Assembly (NCBI RefSeq): GCF_019880555.1
Contig: NZ_JAINVU010000002.1
Coordinates: 496,001 to 560,000 of the forward strand
Source: Hephaestia mangrovi
Lineage (GTDB): Bacteria; Pseudomonadota; Alphaproteobacteria; Sphingomonadales; Sphingomonadaceae
Direction: 5' to 3'
Length of the DNA stretch: 64,000 nt
Shown here: one piece after another, positions 12,801-20,289 of the stretch
Layout: each line of letters begins with the position of its first letter
Numbering within the stretch: position 1 is the stretch's first letter
Notes under the pieces: model-generated
The model's input: the letters and a program-made list of their open reading frames with translations, nothing else
Told to the model about the DNA's origin: nothing
Databases searched by the model: none
Program-made: the position numbers and the translations under genes

Positions 12801-12990
12801 GGGTGACGCTGTTTTCCAGCGTTTCGGCCGACGCACCGGGATAGGTCGCGCGGATGTTGACCTGTGGCGGCGCGATATCGGGATACTGCTCGACGGGCAG
12901 CGTGTAGATCGCGCCGACGCCGAGCATCATGATGATGATCGCGATGACCCAGGCGAAAATCGGTCGTTCGATGAAGATCCGGGAAAGCAC
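9814..12990 (-). CDS. RND multidrug efflux permease, HAE1 family
   Basis: Inner-membrane proton/drug antiporter of the AcrB/MexB/AdeB type, 1058 residues. It begins with the hallmark FIERPIFAWVIAIIIMMLG, has two halves each with a large periplasmic loop, and keeps the TM4 Asp-Asp pair (GLLVDDAIVVVENVERLM) needed for proton relay. Later blocks such as PTGFLPTEDQG and GLASKNAILMIEFAEQ are typical. The gene starts 7 nt after the adaptor and overlaps the channel gene. Substrates cannot be inferred from this reading. Confidence 0.96.
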   Translation of the reverse strand: MLSRIFIERPIFAWVIAIIIMMLGVGAIYTLPVEQYPDIAPPQVNIRATYPGASAETLENSVTQVIEQQLTGIDGLLYFESTSSSRGQVSISVTFAKGTDPDIAQVQVQNKVQQSLSRLPQEVQQQGVQVTKANTDFLLVVGVYDSTDHDSREDISDFLVSHFQDPVARLPGVGEINVFGSQYAMRIWLDPAKLQSYSLMPSDVIAAIKAQNAEVAAGEVGGQPMPQSQMLNATVTAQSKLTTPEQFRNIIVKTQSDGSTVRLSDVARVELGAESYGIVGKLNGHPGAGIAVSLAPGADALSTAETVKNYFATHASELPPGYKYNFPFDTTKFIKLSIDEVVKTLLEAIVLVVVVMFVFLQSWRATLIPTIAVPVVILGTFGVFAIAGFSINTLTLFGLVLSIGLLVDDAIVVVENVERLMEENPEMSPKEATIASMGEIQMALIAIALVLSAVFLPMAFFGGSTGVIYRQFSVTIVSAMALSVLVALILTPALTSNLLKRKNAENQGRLAERLAGARDWFNTTFDNTVHRYQGAIAKVVDRKWLFLVIYLLVAAVMVLLFFRLPTGFLPTEDQGTAMVQFQLPPGATQGRTVQVQNAIERYFLTQEKGNVKAIFTIAGSGGGGSGGQNQGRGFVSLTDWSQRKGKENSASAITERATKAFSGLRDARVFSLVPPAVRGLGQSNGFEMQFLNSGGLSRAEFEAARDKLVAAARKDPVLSQIRLADLEDQPTLQVDTDNQKLAVLGLSQSDVNATLATAWGGTYVNDFIDRGRVKRVYVEGDAPYRAAPSDLADWYVRSANGQMAPFSSFSTISWSSAPPTLSRFSGVSSYEIDGQPAAGKSSGDAMNEIAKLAAKYPGTSVAWSGASYQERLSSGQAPVLYALSLIVVFLCLAALYESWSIPIAVLLVIPLGLVGAIFAVTLRGLQNDVYLQIGLLTTMGLASKNAILMIEFAEQAEKQGKRVIDAALEAARIRLRPILMTSFAFIFGVFPLAIATGPGANSRIAIGTSVIGGMLTATILAIFYIPLFFVIVRRTTRDALSHLHHDDPAPPAEPEGSA

Positions 12991-12996
12991 GCGCCG

Positions 12997-14160
12997 TCAG
13001 CTCGCGGCTTTGCTGGTGCCGTCTTTACCCGAGCCGCCGATCTCCTGCGGCGAGCTGGCCGGCACCGGCCGGACGACGGTGCCGGGCGTGGCGTTGAGCG
13101 AGCCCTGGGTGATGACCTTGTCGCCGGGCTGCAGGCCACCGGTGACGACCCAGTCGGTTCCCTGGGTGCGCGAGGTGGTGACGGTTTTCTGCACGACCTT
13201 GTTGCCGGGGCCGATGACCAGCACCGTCGCGTTGCCCTTGGGATCGTGCGCGACGCCCTGCTGCGGCACAAGGATCGCGTGCGGATCGACCGCCTGGGCG
13301 AATTCGGCGCGGACGAACATGCCGGGAAGCAGCAGCCCCTGCGGATTGGCGAAGCGCGCGCGCAGAGTCACCGTGCCGGTATCGGGATCGACCACGGCTT
13401 CGGAGAATTCGACCTTGCCGACCTGACCATAATCGCTGCCGTCATCGAGCTTCAGCCGGACGCTTGCCTCCGCCGGCACGACGCCGTTGGTCGCCAGCGA
13501 CTGACGTAGCTTGAGCAGATCGCTCGCCGATTCCTGGATATCGACATAGATCGGATCGAGCCGCTGGATTTCGGCGAGCGGATCGGTCTGGTTGGCGGTG
13601 ACGAGCGCGCCCTCGGTGAACAGCGAGCGGCCGATGCGGCCGGTGATCGGCGCGGGAACCGTGGTGTAGTGGAGATTGATCCGCGCCGTTTCCAGCGCCG
13701 CCTTCTGTTGCTGGACGGCGGCTGCCGCTTCGCGCGCGGCGGCGGCGGCATCGGTATAATCCTGCTGGCTCACGGCTTGTACGTCGGCGAGCGGCTTGTA
13801 GCGATCGGCCTTGATCTTGGCGGCTGCCGCGGTCGCCTCGGCGTTGGCGAGGTTGGCCTGCGCTTGATTGAGGCTGGCGCGATAAAGGCTGGGGTCGATC
13901 TCATAGAGCGGCTGGCCCTTATGGACGATCGAGCCCTCGGTGAAGAAGCGCTTGCGGATGACGCCGGAAACCTGCGGCCGCACCTGCGATTGCTGATAGG
14001 CCGACGTGCGTCCGCCGAGCTCGATCGTCAGCGGGACACTCGATTGCTGAACGACGACATAGCCCGCCTCGGGCGCGGCTTGGTCGTGTTGGGGCTTGCC
14101 GCTGCCGCATGCCGTGAGCGACAGCAGCACGCCGGCCGCTGCCCCGCGCATCCAGAGCAT
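12997..14160 (-). CDS. RND efflux periplasmic adaptor (membrane fusion protein)
   Basis: AcrA/MexA-type adaptor linking permease and outer-membrane channel. The N-terminus ends in LLSLTACGSG, a lipobox with Cys18 when ATG 14160 is used. Lipoyl half-motifs, an Ala/Gln-rich coiled-coil hairpin (about 75-145) and beta-barrel segments (VPAPITGRIGRSLFTEGALV) follow. A TTG at 14187 would add nine residues; ATG 14160 gives a more usual lipoprotein signal. First gene of the operon. No local repressor gene (TetR or similar) is adjacent; a TGTCGCA repeat lies about 260 bp upstream. Confidence 0.93.
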   Translation of the reverse strand: MLWMRGAAAGVLLSLTACGSGKPQHDQAAPEAGYVVVQQSSVPLTIELGGRTSAYQQSQVRPQVSGVIRKRFFTEGSIVHKGQPLYEIDPSLYRASLNQAQANLANAEATAAAAKIKADRYKPLADVQAVSQQDYTDAAAAAREAAAAVQQQKAALETARINLHYTTVPAPITGRIGRSLFTEGALVTANQTDPLAEIQRLDPIYVDIQESASDLLKLRQSLATNGVVPAEASVRLKLDDGSDYGQVGKVEFSEAVVDPDTGTVTLRARFANPQGLLLPGMFVRAEFAQAVDPHAILVPQQGVAHDPKGNATVLVIGPGNKVVQKTVTTSRTQGTDWVVTGGLQPGDKVITQGSLNATPGTVVRPVPASSPQEIGGSGKDGTSKAAS

Positions 14161-14328
14161 CAATATCGTCCGTTGTCGGAGGGTCAAAGATGCCGCGAAC
14201 AGGATGATCGGGTTCCTTACCGAAAGGCCTTGAAACCCCCCGACATTCGCCGATCGATTTCACAGCCTGGATTACCGTTCATGTCTGGCGACCGTCACGC
14301 CGCTTGGACGTCCCTCTTTGACGGAGCC

Positions 14329-14353
14329 AACCGCCCGATCGAAGGCGGTTTTT
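14329..14353 (+). terminator. orphan + strand terminator-like hairpin
   Basis: Stem AACCGCC (14329-14335) / GGCGGTT (14344-14350), 8-nt loop, five T in a row. It points along the + strand, although both flanking genes are on the minus strand. The 14161-14489 gap holds this hairpin, a TGTCGCA repeat and no convincing ORF. Confidence 0.4.
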
Positions 14354-14415
14354 GTTCGACCGAACGAAACTCGGGCCGGCTTAATCGGGTTGTTCGATGC
14401 TTGTCCAGCCGGCAT

Positions 14416-14434
14416 TTGTCGCAAATTGTCGCAG
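14416..14434 (-). promoter_or_regulatory. TGTCGCA direct repeat upstream of the RND operon
   Basis: On the + strand TTGTCGCAA is followed by TTGTCGCAG with a 10-bp period, one helical turn, as expected for a tandem-bound response regulator of the OmpR class. The same motif and period recur upstream of both RcnB-like genes (56853-56869 and 57419-57435). Regulator unknown. Confidence 0.45.
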
Positions 14435-14489
14435 CGCGCCGGCTTGGGCTGGCGGCCGAATTTCCCGCGCTGCGGCGCTCGATGACCCG

Positions 14490-15389
14490 TCAGCTACCCT
14501 GTAGCACCTTCATGATCAGCATTGATTGTTCGGCACCCGACTGCGGAACGATCTCGCCCGTCCGGTCAGTGATCTGGCGCCAACGGTCGGCAATGCCTTC
14601 GGGCGTGCAGGCATCACCCGTGAGCGCGACGCCAGGAGTCAGCGTGACATACGCGCTCTGGAACACACCCGCGCCGGCGCCGACGATGGCGTTGCTCGGC
14701 GCGTCCTCCGATACCAGGTAAACGGCGGCTGGGGCGACCTTTTCGGGCGCGAAGGCCTCGAACGCCTGCTCGGGGAACAGGTCGGCGGTCATCCGAGTGC
14801 CTGCGACGGGCGCGATCGTGTTGACCCGGATATTGTATTTCGCGCCCTCGAGGTGAAGCGTCTTGGTAAGGCCGGCGAGGCCGAGCTTCGCGGCACCGTA
14901 ATTGGCCTGGCCGAAATTGCCGTAGAGGCCGGTCGACGATGCCGTCATCAGGATGCGGCCATAGCTTTGCTCGCGCATCGTTTCCCACACCGCCTTAGTG
15001 CAGTTGGCGGAACCGAACAGATGAACCTTCACCACGAATTCGAAATCGGCCGGCTCCATCTTGGCGAAGCTCTTGTCGCGCAGCACGCCGGCATTGTTGA
15101 TCAGGATATGGACGCCGCCCCACCGTTCCTTGGCCTTGGCGACCATCTCGACCATCTGGTCATATTCGGTGACGCTGCCGCCGTTCGACATCGCCTCGCC
15201 GCCGGCCGCCTCGATTTCCTCGACGACCTTCAGCGCCGCATCTGAATGACCGGTGCCGTCGCGCGCGCCACCGAGGTCGTTGACGACCACCTTGGCACCG
15301 CGTTTCGCCAAGTCGAGCGCATAGGTGCGCCCCAGGCCACCGCCGGCGCCGGTAACGATGGCGACGCGGTTATCGAAACGGATGGTCAT
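14490..15389 (-). CDS. SDR family oxidoreductase, hydroxyacyl-CoA dehydrogenase-like
   Basis: Short-chain dehydrogenase of 299 residues with the NAD(P)-binding TGAGGGLGRTYAL motif near residue 14, NNAGVLRD, catalytic Ser in TASSTGLYGNFGQ and the YGAAK Tyr/Lys pair. The Val-Val-Asn-Asp-Leu-Gly-Gly segment and the long insert after the first Rossmann half resemble the dehydrogenase domain of multifunctional enzyme type 2, suggesting 3-hydroxyacyl-CoA dehydrogenase activity in beta-oxidation. No other beta-oxidation gene is nearby, so the substrate remains a guess. Confidence 0.85.
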   Translation of the reverse strand: MTIRFDNRVAIVTGAGGGLGRTYALDLAKRGAKVVVNDLGGARDGTGHSDAALKVVEEIEAAGGEAMSNGGSVTEYDQMVEMVAKAKERWGGVHILINNAGVLRDKSFAKMEPADFEFVVKVHLFGSANCTKAVWETMREQSYGRILMTASSTGLYGNFGQANYGAAKLGLAGLTKTLHLEGAKYNIRVNTIAPVAGTRMTADLFPEQAFEAFAPEKVAPAAVYLVSEDAPSNAIVGAGAGVFQSAYVTLTPGVALTGDACTPEGIADRWRQITDRTGEIVPQSGAEQSMLIMKVLQGS

Positions 15390-15453
15390 GGCGCGGATCC
15401 TCGATGGGCAGGTTGACGTTCACGTCATGCTCTAGCCGATCGCCGCGCATACG

Positions 15454-15492
15454 AAAAGGCGCGGGACGATCCGGAGCCGCCCGCGCCTTTTT
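15454..15492. terminator. bidirectional terminator
   Basis: Stem GGCGCGGG (15458-15465) / CCCGCGCC (15480-15487), flanked by AAAA on the left and TTTTT on the right, so it can act on both strands. It lies just downstream of the small secreted-protein gene on the minus strand. Confidence 0.8.
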
Positions 15493-15512
15493 CAATGATG
15501 CGGAAGCACCGC

Positions 15513-15836
15513 TTACTTGCGGCCGCCGCCCGGCTCCATGCACTTGTCGGTCTGGCCGCGTTTGCAGATGGGATAGTGATCCATCGCAGGCGGCGGCGGG
15601 AACGCCTGATCGGGCGAAACCGAGGGCTGGAAGGTCACGGTCGCGCCCGGCGTCGCCGGCTGCGACATCGGCGGGGTCGCGGGCTGATAGCCGCCTGCCT
15701 GCTCGGCCGCCGAAGCGTCGGGTGCGGCGGCGGTGGTCGGCGCCATCGACTGGTCCTGCGCCGTCGTGTCGTCGGTGGTCTGCGCGATGGCCGGGACGGC
15801 GATCGCGGCGGCCGCGGCGAAAAGGATGAGCTTCAT
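15513..15836 (-). CDS. small secreted Ala/Pro-rich protein, unknown function
   Basis: 107 residues. Residues 1-18 form a clear Sec signal peptide ending PAIA before QTTDD. The mature part is low complexity, rich in Ala, Thr, Pro and Gln, then a more ordered tail with two Cys (PICKRGQTDKCMEPGGG), perhaps a disulfide. No family was recognised. A terminator follows 20 nt after the stop. It lies downstream of phoB in the same direction, with about 125 nt between them, so separate transcription is likely. Confidence 0.65.
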   Translation of the reverse strand: MKLILFAAAAAIAVPAIAQTTDDTTAQDQSMAPTTAAAPDASAAEQAGGYQPATPPMSQPATPGATVTFQPSVSPDQAFPPPPAMDHYPICKRGQTDKCMEPGGGRK

Positions 15837-15962
15837 GCCTTACTCCTCGAGCTTTTATTTCGTGCGCGACCCGTCTGGGTTGCGCGCGGGGGAGAAACGC
15901 ATGTCTTGCTGGTTCGTTGCGCTGGCGATTCCGTTTTTTCGCCACGCGGCCTCGTTCGGCGG

Positions 15963-16655
15963 CTACGCGCCCGAATCGAGCGAGTAGCCGGCGGAGCGGA
16001 CGGTGCGGATGATATCGGGGCGGCCGTCGCGGTTGATTGCCTTGCGCAGGCGACGGATATGGACGTCGACCGTCCGCGCTTCGATATCGGCGTCGTGGCC
16101 CCATACCGCATCCAGGAGCCGCTCGCGTGAGAACACCCAGCCGGGATGTTCGAGGAAATGCTTGAGCAGACGGAATTCGGTGGGGCCGAGCGGCAGCACC
16201 TCGCCACCGCGGCGCACCTTGTGGCCGACCGTGTCCATCTCGACATCGGCATAGCTCAGTGTCTCTCCGGCAAGGCCGGGACGGACGCGGCGCAGCACCG
16301 CGCCGACGCGCGCGACCAGCTCGCGCGGGGAAAACGGTTTGGTGACGTAATCGTCGGCACCGGTTTCCAGGCCGCGGACGCGATCCTCCTCCTCGCCCCG
16401 CGCCGTCAGCATGATGATCGGCACATTGGCGGTTTCGGGCATGCGGCGCAGGCGGCGGCAGACCTCGATGCCGGACAGGCCCTCGATCATCCAGTCGAGC
16501 AGCACGATGTCGGGCGCCGCCTCGCGCGCCATCAGCAGAGCCTCTTCGCCATCGGCGGTGTGGCGCACCTCGAAATCCTCGCGCTCGAAATGATAGGTGA
16601 GCAGCTCGCCAAGCGCGGCATCGTCCTCGACAAGCAACATTCGGGCGGCGGACAT
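15963..16655 (-). CDS. phoB: phosphate regulon response regulator PhoB
   Basis: OmpR/PhoB-family regulator of 230 residues: receiver domain with acidic pair Asp11/Asp12, phospho-acceptor Asp54 (VLLDWM), Lys in VTKPFSPRELVAR, then a winged-helix DNA-binding domain ending RTVDVHIRRLRKAI...RTVRSAGYSL, typical of PhoB. ATG 16655 is chosen over TTG 16670 because AAGGAG sits 6 nt before it. It begins 11 nt after the phoR-phoU fusion gene, so kinase, PhoU module and regulator are made from one transcript. It should activate Pho-box promoters when phosphate is scarce. Confidence 0.95.
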   Translation of the reverse strand: MSAARMLLVEDDAALGELLTYHFEREDFEVRHTADGEEALLMAREAAPDIVLLDWMIEGLSGIEVCRRLRRMPETANVPIIMLTARGEEEDRVRGLETGADDYVTKPFSPRELVARVGAVLRRVRPGLAGETLSYADVEMDTVGHKVRRGGEVLPLGPTEFRLLKHFLEHPGWVFSRERLLDAVWGHDADIEARTVDVHIRRLRKAINRDGRPDIIRTVRSAGYSLDSGA

Positions 16656-16666
16656 GGGCTTCTCCT

Positions 16667-18637
16667 TCAATGCATCCGCTCGATCGGGGGGATCGGCGAG
16701 GCGCCGCGTTCGCGCTCGGGCATGTGCGCGCCGGTTGCGGCGTAATGGACCATCTCGGCAACGTTGGTAGCATGATCGCCGACGCGTTCGAGATTCTTGG
16801 CGATGAACAGCAGGTGCGCAACCTGGCCGATGCTCTCCGGATTCTCGATCATGTAGGTGACGAGCAGGCGGAACAGGCCGTCATAGAAATCATCGACCGC
16901 ACGATCGCGTTCAGCAACGTCGATCGCGGCTGCGGCGTCGCGCGCGGCGAAGGCATCAAGCACGTCATGGACGAGGCCGCCCGCCATTCGCGCCATCGCC
17001 GGCAGCATCGCAATCGGCTCGATCGCGCCGGCGTCGATCGCGGGCACGCGCTTGGCGATGTTCTTGGCATAGTCGCCGATCCGTTCGACCACCGCGGCGA
17101 TCTTGAGCGCGGCAACCGCCTCGCGCAGATCGCCGCCGGTCGGCGCTCGAAGCGCGATCAGGCGAATTGCAAGCCGCTCGACCTGGCTTTCCAGCGCGTC
17201 GACGCGACGGTCACCGGCGATCACGCCTCGCGCGGCCTTCAGATCGTGGCGCACCAGCGCATCGACGGATGCGTCCAGCGCAGCTTCGGCAAGTCCGCCC
17301 ATTTCGGCGATCAGCCCCCTCAACTCGCCGATATCGGGATCGGCATCGTCGGCGTCGGCAGGTGCAACCGCCGACTCGACCAAGGGCGCCGATGCCGTGG
17401 AGTCATGACGTTTTGATGACAACACCTCATCCGCCGCGCCGATCGGAAGCAGCACCGTGACGGTGGTGCCCATGCCGCGGACGCTGGCGATGTCGAGCCG
17501 GCCGCGATGCCGCTCGACGATGTGCTTGACGATAGCGAGGCCTAATCCGGTGCCGCCGACTGCCCGGCTGCGGCCGGGGTCCGCGCGATAGAAACGCTCG
17601 GTGAGGCGCGGTACGTGTTCGGGCGCGATGCCTTCGCCCTGATCGGCAACGGTGACGCGCACCATGGCGGGCTTGGGCTGGGCGATCGAGATGGTGACGG
17701 GGGTGCCCGCGCGCCCGTATTTCATGGCATTGCCGATGATATTGTGCAGCATCTGCGACAATTGCACCCGATCGCCGTGGACCGGGGCGAGGTCGTTGGT
17801 GACATCGAGCACGAGATCGTTGCTGCGCTCGTCACCACCTTCACTCAATTCCCGCACGACCGCATCCGTCAACGCGGCGATATCGACCGAGCCGGTCGGC
17901 TGCGCATATTTCTCGGCCTCGATGCGCGATAGTGACAGCAGGTCGTCGACCAGTCGCTGCATCCGCGACGCCTCGCCGGACATGACCTTGAGGAAGCGGT
18001 CGCGCAGCCGGGCATCGCCACCGGCCTCGGGCTCGGACAGCGTTTCGACATAACCGAGGATCGAGGCGAGGGGGGTCTTGAGTTCGTGGCTCGCCGACGC
18101 GACGAAATCGACGCGCATCCGTTCCGCAGCGTAGCTGCCCGTGCGATCGATCAGTTGGACGATGCGCCGTCCGTTCTCGACTGGCGACACGCGCATTTCC
18201 CAACGCTGGTCACGAGTGCCGAGGCCGATCAGCGAAATACCCTCGCCGCCATGATCGCCGCCGAGATCGGCCAGCCGCTCGGTCGCGGCGGGATGACGGA
18301 TGGCGAGACGAACATCCTCGCCCAGGATGTGATCGCCGAGCAGCGCGCGGGCAGCCGCGTTGGCTTCGATCACGCGGTTGCCCGCGACCATCAGCACGGG
18401 TTCGGCAATCGCCTCGATCACCGGGGCGGTGGTGCTGGGCGGCTCGATCGGTGATGACGGCGCTGTCTCGCTGGAAGGTTCGGCGCGCCGGTGCGAGAAG
18501 ATCACGGCAATTGTGACGATGCCCCCCGCCAGTGCACCCGCTGCGACGCCCCAGCCGAACAGCCATGCTGATAGCGCGGCGATCGCTATCGTCGCGGCAA
18601 GCGCCCAAATCGGCCGTGGAGCGGCAAATTGTGTCAT
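16667..18637 (-). CDS. PhoR-type sensor kinase fused to a complete PhoU
   Basis: 656 residues in one uninterrupted frame. Residues 10-47 hold the membrane anchor; about 70-165 a PAS-like region; 175-245 the dimerisation domain with phospho-His184 (ASASHELKTPLASILGYVETL); 290-400 the ATPase domain (NIIGNAMKYG, DQGEGI, GGTGLGLAIV). Residues 412-435 are an acidic linker. Residues 436-637 are a full PhoU with both repeats: ALKIAAVVERIGDYAKNIAKR and FIAKNLERVGDHATNVAE. PhoU normally is a separate protein that links the Pst transporter to PhoR. No pst gene is present here. ATG 18637 is preferred over GTG 18682. Confidence 0.92.
   Translation of the reverse strand: MTQFAAPRPIWALAATIAIAALSAWLFGWGVAAGALAGGIVTIAVIFSHRRAEPSSETAPSSPIEPPSTTAPVIEAIAEPVLMVAGNRVIEANAAARALLGDHILGEDVRLAIRHPAATERLADLGGDHGGEGISLIGLGTRDQRWEMRVSPVENGRRIVQLIDRTGSYAAERMRVDFVASASHELKTPLASILGYVETLSEPEAGGDARLRDRFLKVMSGEASRMQRLVDDLLSLSRIEAEKYAQPTGSVDIAALTDAVVRELSEGGDERSNDLVLDVTNDLAPVHGDRVQLSQMLHNIIGNAMKYGRAGTPVTISIAQPKPAMVRVTVADQGEGIAPEHVPRLTERFYRADPGRSRAVGGTGLGLAIVKHIVERHRGRLDIASVRGMGTTVTVLLPIGAADEVLSSKRHDSTASAPLVESAVAPADADDADPDIGELRGLIAEMGGLAEAALDASVDALVRHDLKAARGVIAGDRRVDALESQVERLAIRLIALRAPTGGDLREAVAALKIAAVVERIGDYAKNIAKRVPAIDAGAIEPIAMLPAMARMAGGLVHDVLDAFAARDAAAAIDVAERDRAVDDFYDGLFRLLVTYMIENPESIGQVAHLLFIAKNLERVGDHATNVAEMVHYAATGAHMPERERGASPIPPIERMH
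17405..17422 (-). promoter_or_regulatory. PhoB-box-like sequence inside the fusion gene
   Basis: The minus strand reads TTGTCATCAAAACGTCAT, a 7-4-7 arrangement like the Pho-box consensus CTGTCATAWAWCTGTCAY, with five of six TGTCAT bases kept in the second half. It encodes residues 406-411 (LSSKRH), exactly between the end of the kinase ATPase domain and the linker to PhoU. Whether it still binds PhoB is unknown. Confidence 0.5.
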
Positions 18638-18738
18638 TCTGATCCGAGTCCCATGGCTTTGCCGGGCGGAAGGCCCGACCACGATCTTGCGCCTGCTTTA
18701 CGAATATGAAAGGGCAAAGACGACAGGATGGTGCCGCG

Positions 18739-19146
18739 ATGACCGACGAGACCAGCGATCGACCGGCCGACGAGGCCGCAGGCACGACCCGTCGCCGTGC
18801 CCTGATGCTTGGTGCGGTCGGCGCATCCGCGGTGGTATCGATCCGCCCGGCGCTGGCGCAGACCCAGGCCTCCGTCATCAATTGCGAGATCCCGGTGCCC
18901 GACGCCGGTCGTGCAGGCAGCTATATCGCCGCGGACGGATCGGTGGTGCCGGCGGGCACGCCCGGCGCCTTCCCGCCCGCATCGCTGGCGTTCAAGGGCC
19001 AGGACGTGAAGAATGCGCTTGCCGGCGGGCAATTGCCCGGTACGACCTACGAGCAAAACCAGGCCTATGTGAAATACATCCGCCGCCTGCAATCGGGGAC
19101 CAGCGGCTTCACCTGCTTCGCCTCGTTGCAGATGCCGCGCGGCTGA
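18739..19146 (+). CDS. Tat-signal small exported protein of the HPr-rel-A cassette
   Basis: 135 residues from ATG 18739. It starts with a polar stretch, then RRRALMLGAVGASAVVSIRPALA, a twin-arginine-type signal with likely cleavage after ALA. The mature part is about 95 residues, with two Cys and Gly/Pro-rich loops; no known domain was recognised. It lies 10 nt before the PqqD-like gene and in one operon with the HprK-related kinase and the nucleotidyltransferase, so it is a candidate partner or substrate of that system. That role is inferred from position only. Confidence 0.6.
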   Translation: MTDETSDRPADEAAGTTRRRALMLGAVGASAVVSIRPALAQTQASVINCEIPVPDAGRAGSYIAADGSVVPAGTPGAFPPASLAFKGQDVKNALAGGQLPGTTYEQNQAYVKYIRRLQSGTSGFTCFASLQMPRG

Positions 19147-19156
19147 GCGCAGCGGC

Positions 19157-19432
19157 GTGGCCGAGCGCCTCTATCGGGCGGCGGCGGCGGACGCGCTGCG
19201 GATCGTGCCACTCGACGATTTCACCGTGATTTTTCACCGTCCGTCCGGGCTGACTCACCTCGTCACTGCGCCGGCGCCGGAGATCCTGGCACTGCTTAGC
19301 GAGGATGTGCTGACGCGCAATGCACTGCTCGCCTGCCTCGGCGCCCAGTTCGATCTGGGAGATGCGAGTGCGGAAGCGCTCGACGCGCGCCTTGGCGAAC
19401 TGGTCGCGACCGGACTGGTCGAAACCGCGTGA
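19157..19432 (+). CDS. PqqD-family protein, HPr-rel-A system
   Basis: 91-residue small winged-helix protein (GTG start) resembling PqqD, with FTVIFHRPSGLTHLVTAPAPEILALL in the beta-wing and a C-terminal LVATGLVET. PqqD-like proteins bind precursor peptides and present them to modifying enzymes. This subtype accompanies HprK-related kinase A in the computationally defined HPr-rel-A system. Its stop overlaps the kinase start as GTGA, so the two are translationally coupled. Its peptide or protein client is unknown. Confidence 0.8.
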   Translation: MAERLYRAAAADALRIVPLDDFTVIFHRPSGLTHLVTAPAPEILALLSEDVLTRNALLACLGAQFDLGDASAEALDARLGELVATGLVETA

Positions 19433-20289
19433 GACACATCTTCCAGGTGCGTATCGGCCCGGCCGGCTTTCGCGTCGGATCGGATTGGCGCGCGCCAATC
19501 GCCGAGCTCGAACGCCTTTATGCCGGTTATCCCGCCCCGGAAAACGGCGTGCCGGATTTCACCGTGCGGCTGTTCGCGGCACGGCCGTGGCGGCGCTGGT
19601 TGCGCCCTGCGGTGACGTTGGGTGGCGATTTCGTCCTGCCCGACGCGGCGCCGTTGCCGCTTTCGCAGGGGCTGCTTGCGGCCGAGATGGCGATGAACCT
19701 GCAGATGGCGCTGGGTCAGCGGCGCTATCTGCTGCTCCATGCCTCCGCCGTCGAGCGCGAGGGCCGCGCGGTGCTGATGACCGGGCTGTCGGGGGCGGGC
19801 AAGTCGACGCTCGCCGCATTGCTTGGTGCGCGCGGATGGCGGCTGATGGGCGACGAGTTCGCCCTGATCGACCCGGCGACGGGGATGGTTCACGCCTTTC
19901 CCCGCCTCGTCAGCCTGAAGAACGCGGCGATCGGCGTGGTTGGCGATGCCGTTCCACAGGCGCGATTCGGGCCGCTGCTTGCTGGAACGCCGAAGGGGGA
20001 CATCCGGCACCTTGTGCCCGACCCACAAGCCGTGGCGCGTATGGACGAGCCGGCGCAACCAGCACTGCTGCTGTTTCCGCGCTTCGGCTTCGCTATCGCT
20101 CAGCGAGACTTGGGGCCGAGCGAAATATTCGTGCGGCTGACGCAGGCCTCGACCAATTATGTCGCGCTGGGCGAACGCGGCTTCGATGCTATGACGCGCG
20201 TCGTGCGAGACGTGCCGGCGCGCGCAATCGATTATCCCAATGCCGAGGCCGCGATCCAGCAGGTCGAGGCGCTGTGGAACGCCCTGTGA
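19429..20289 (+). CDS. HprK-related kinase A
   Basis: 286 residues. The C-terminal two-thirds look like the HPr kinase/phosphorylase fold: LLLHASAVEREGRAVLMTG leads into a P-loop GLSGAGKST (residues 119-127), and MGDEFALID is a Walker-B-like segment. HprK phosphorylates a Ser of HPr; these relatives lack a partner HPr gene nearby and their target is unknown. The GTG start overlaps the PqqD-like gene, and the gene ends in a GTGA overlap with the nucleotidyltransferase. Confidence 0.85.
   Translation: MRHIFQVRIGPAGFRVGSDWRAPIAELERLYAGYPAPENGVPDFTVRLFAARPWRRWLRPAVTLGGDFVLPDAAPLPLSQGLLAAEMAMNLQMALGQRRYLLLHASAVEREGRAVLMTGLSGAGKSTLAALLGARGWRLMGDEFALIDPATGMVHAFPRLVSLKNAAIGVVGDAVPQARFGPLLAGTPKGDIRHLVPDPQAVARMDEPAQPALLLFPRFGFAIAQRDLGPSEIFVRLTQASTNYVALGERGFDAMTRVVRDVPARAIDYPNAEAAIQQVEALWNAL

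Noticed and set aside
18638..18738. Possible second Pho box upstream of the phoR-phoU gene
   Set aside because: A CTGTC-containing segment exists on the minus strand, but the second half-site and spacing do not fit the 7-4-7 pattern.
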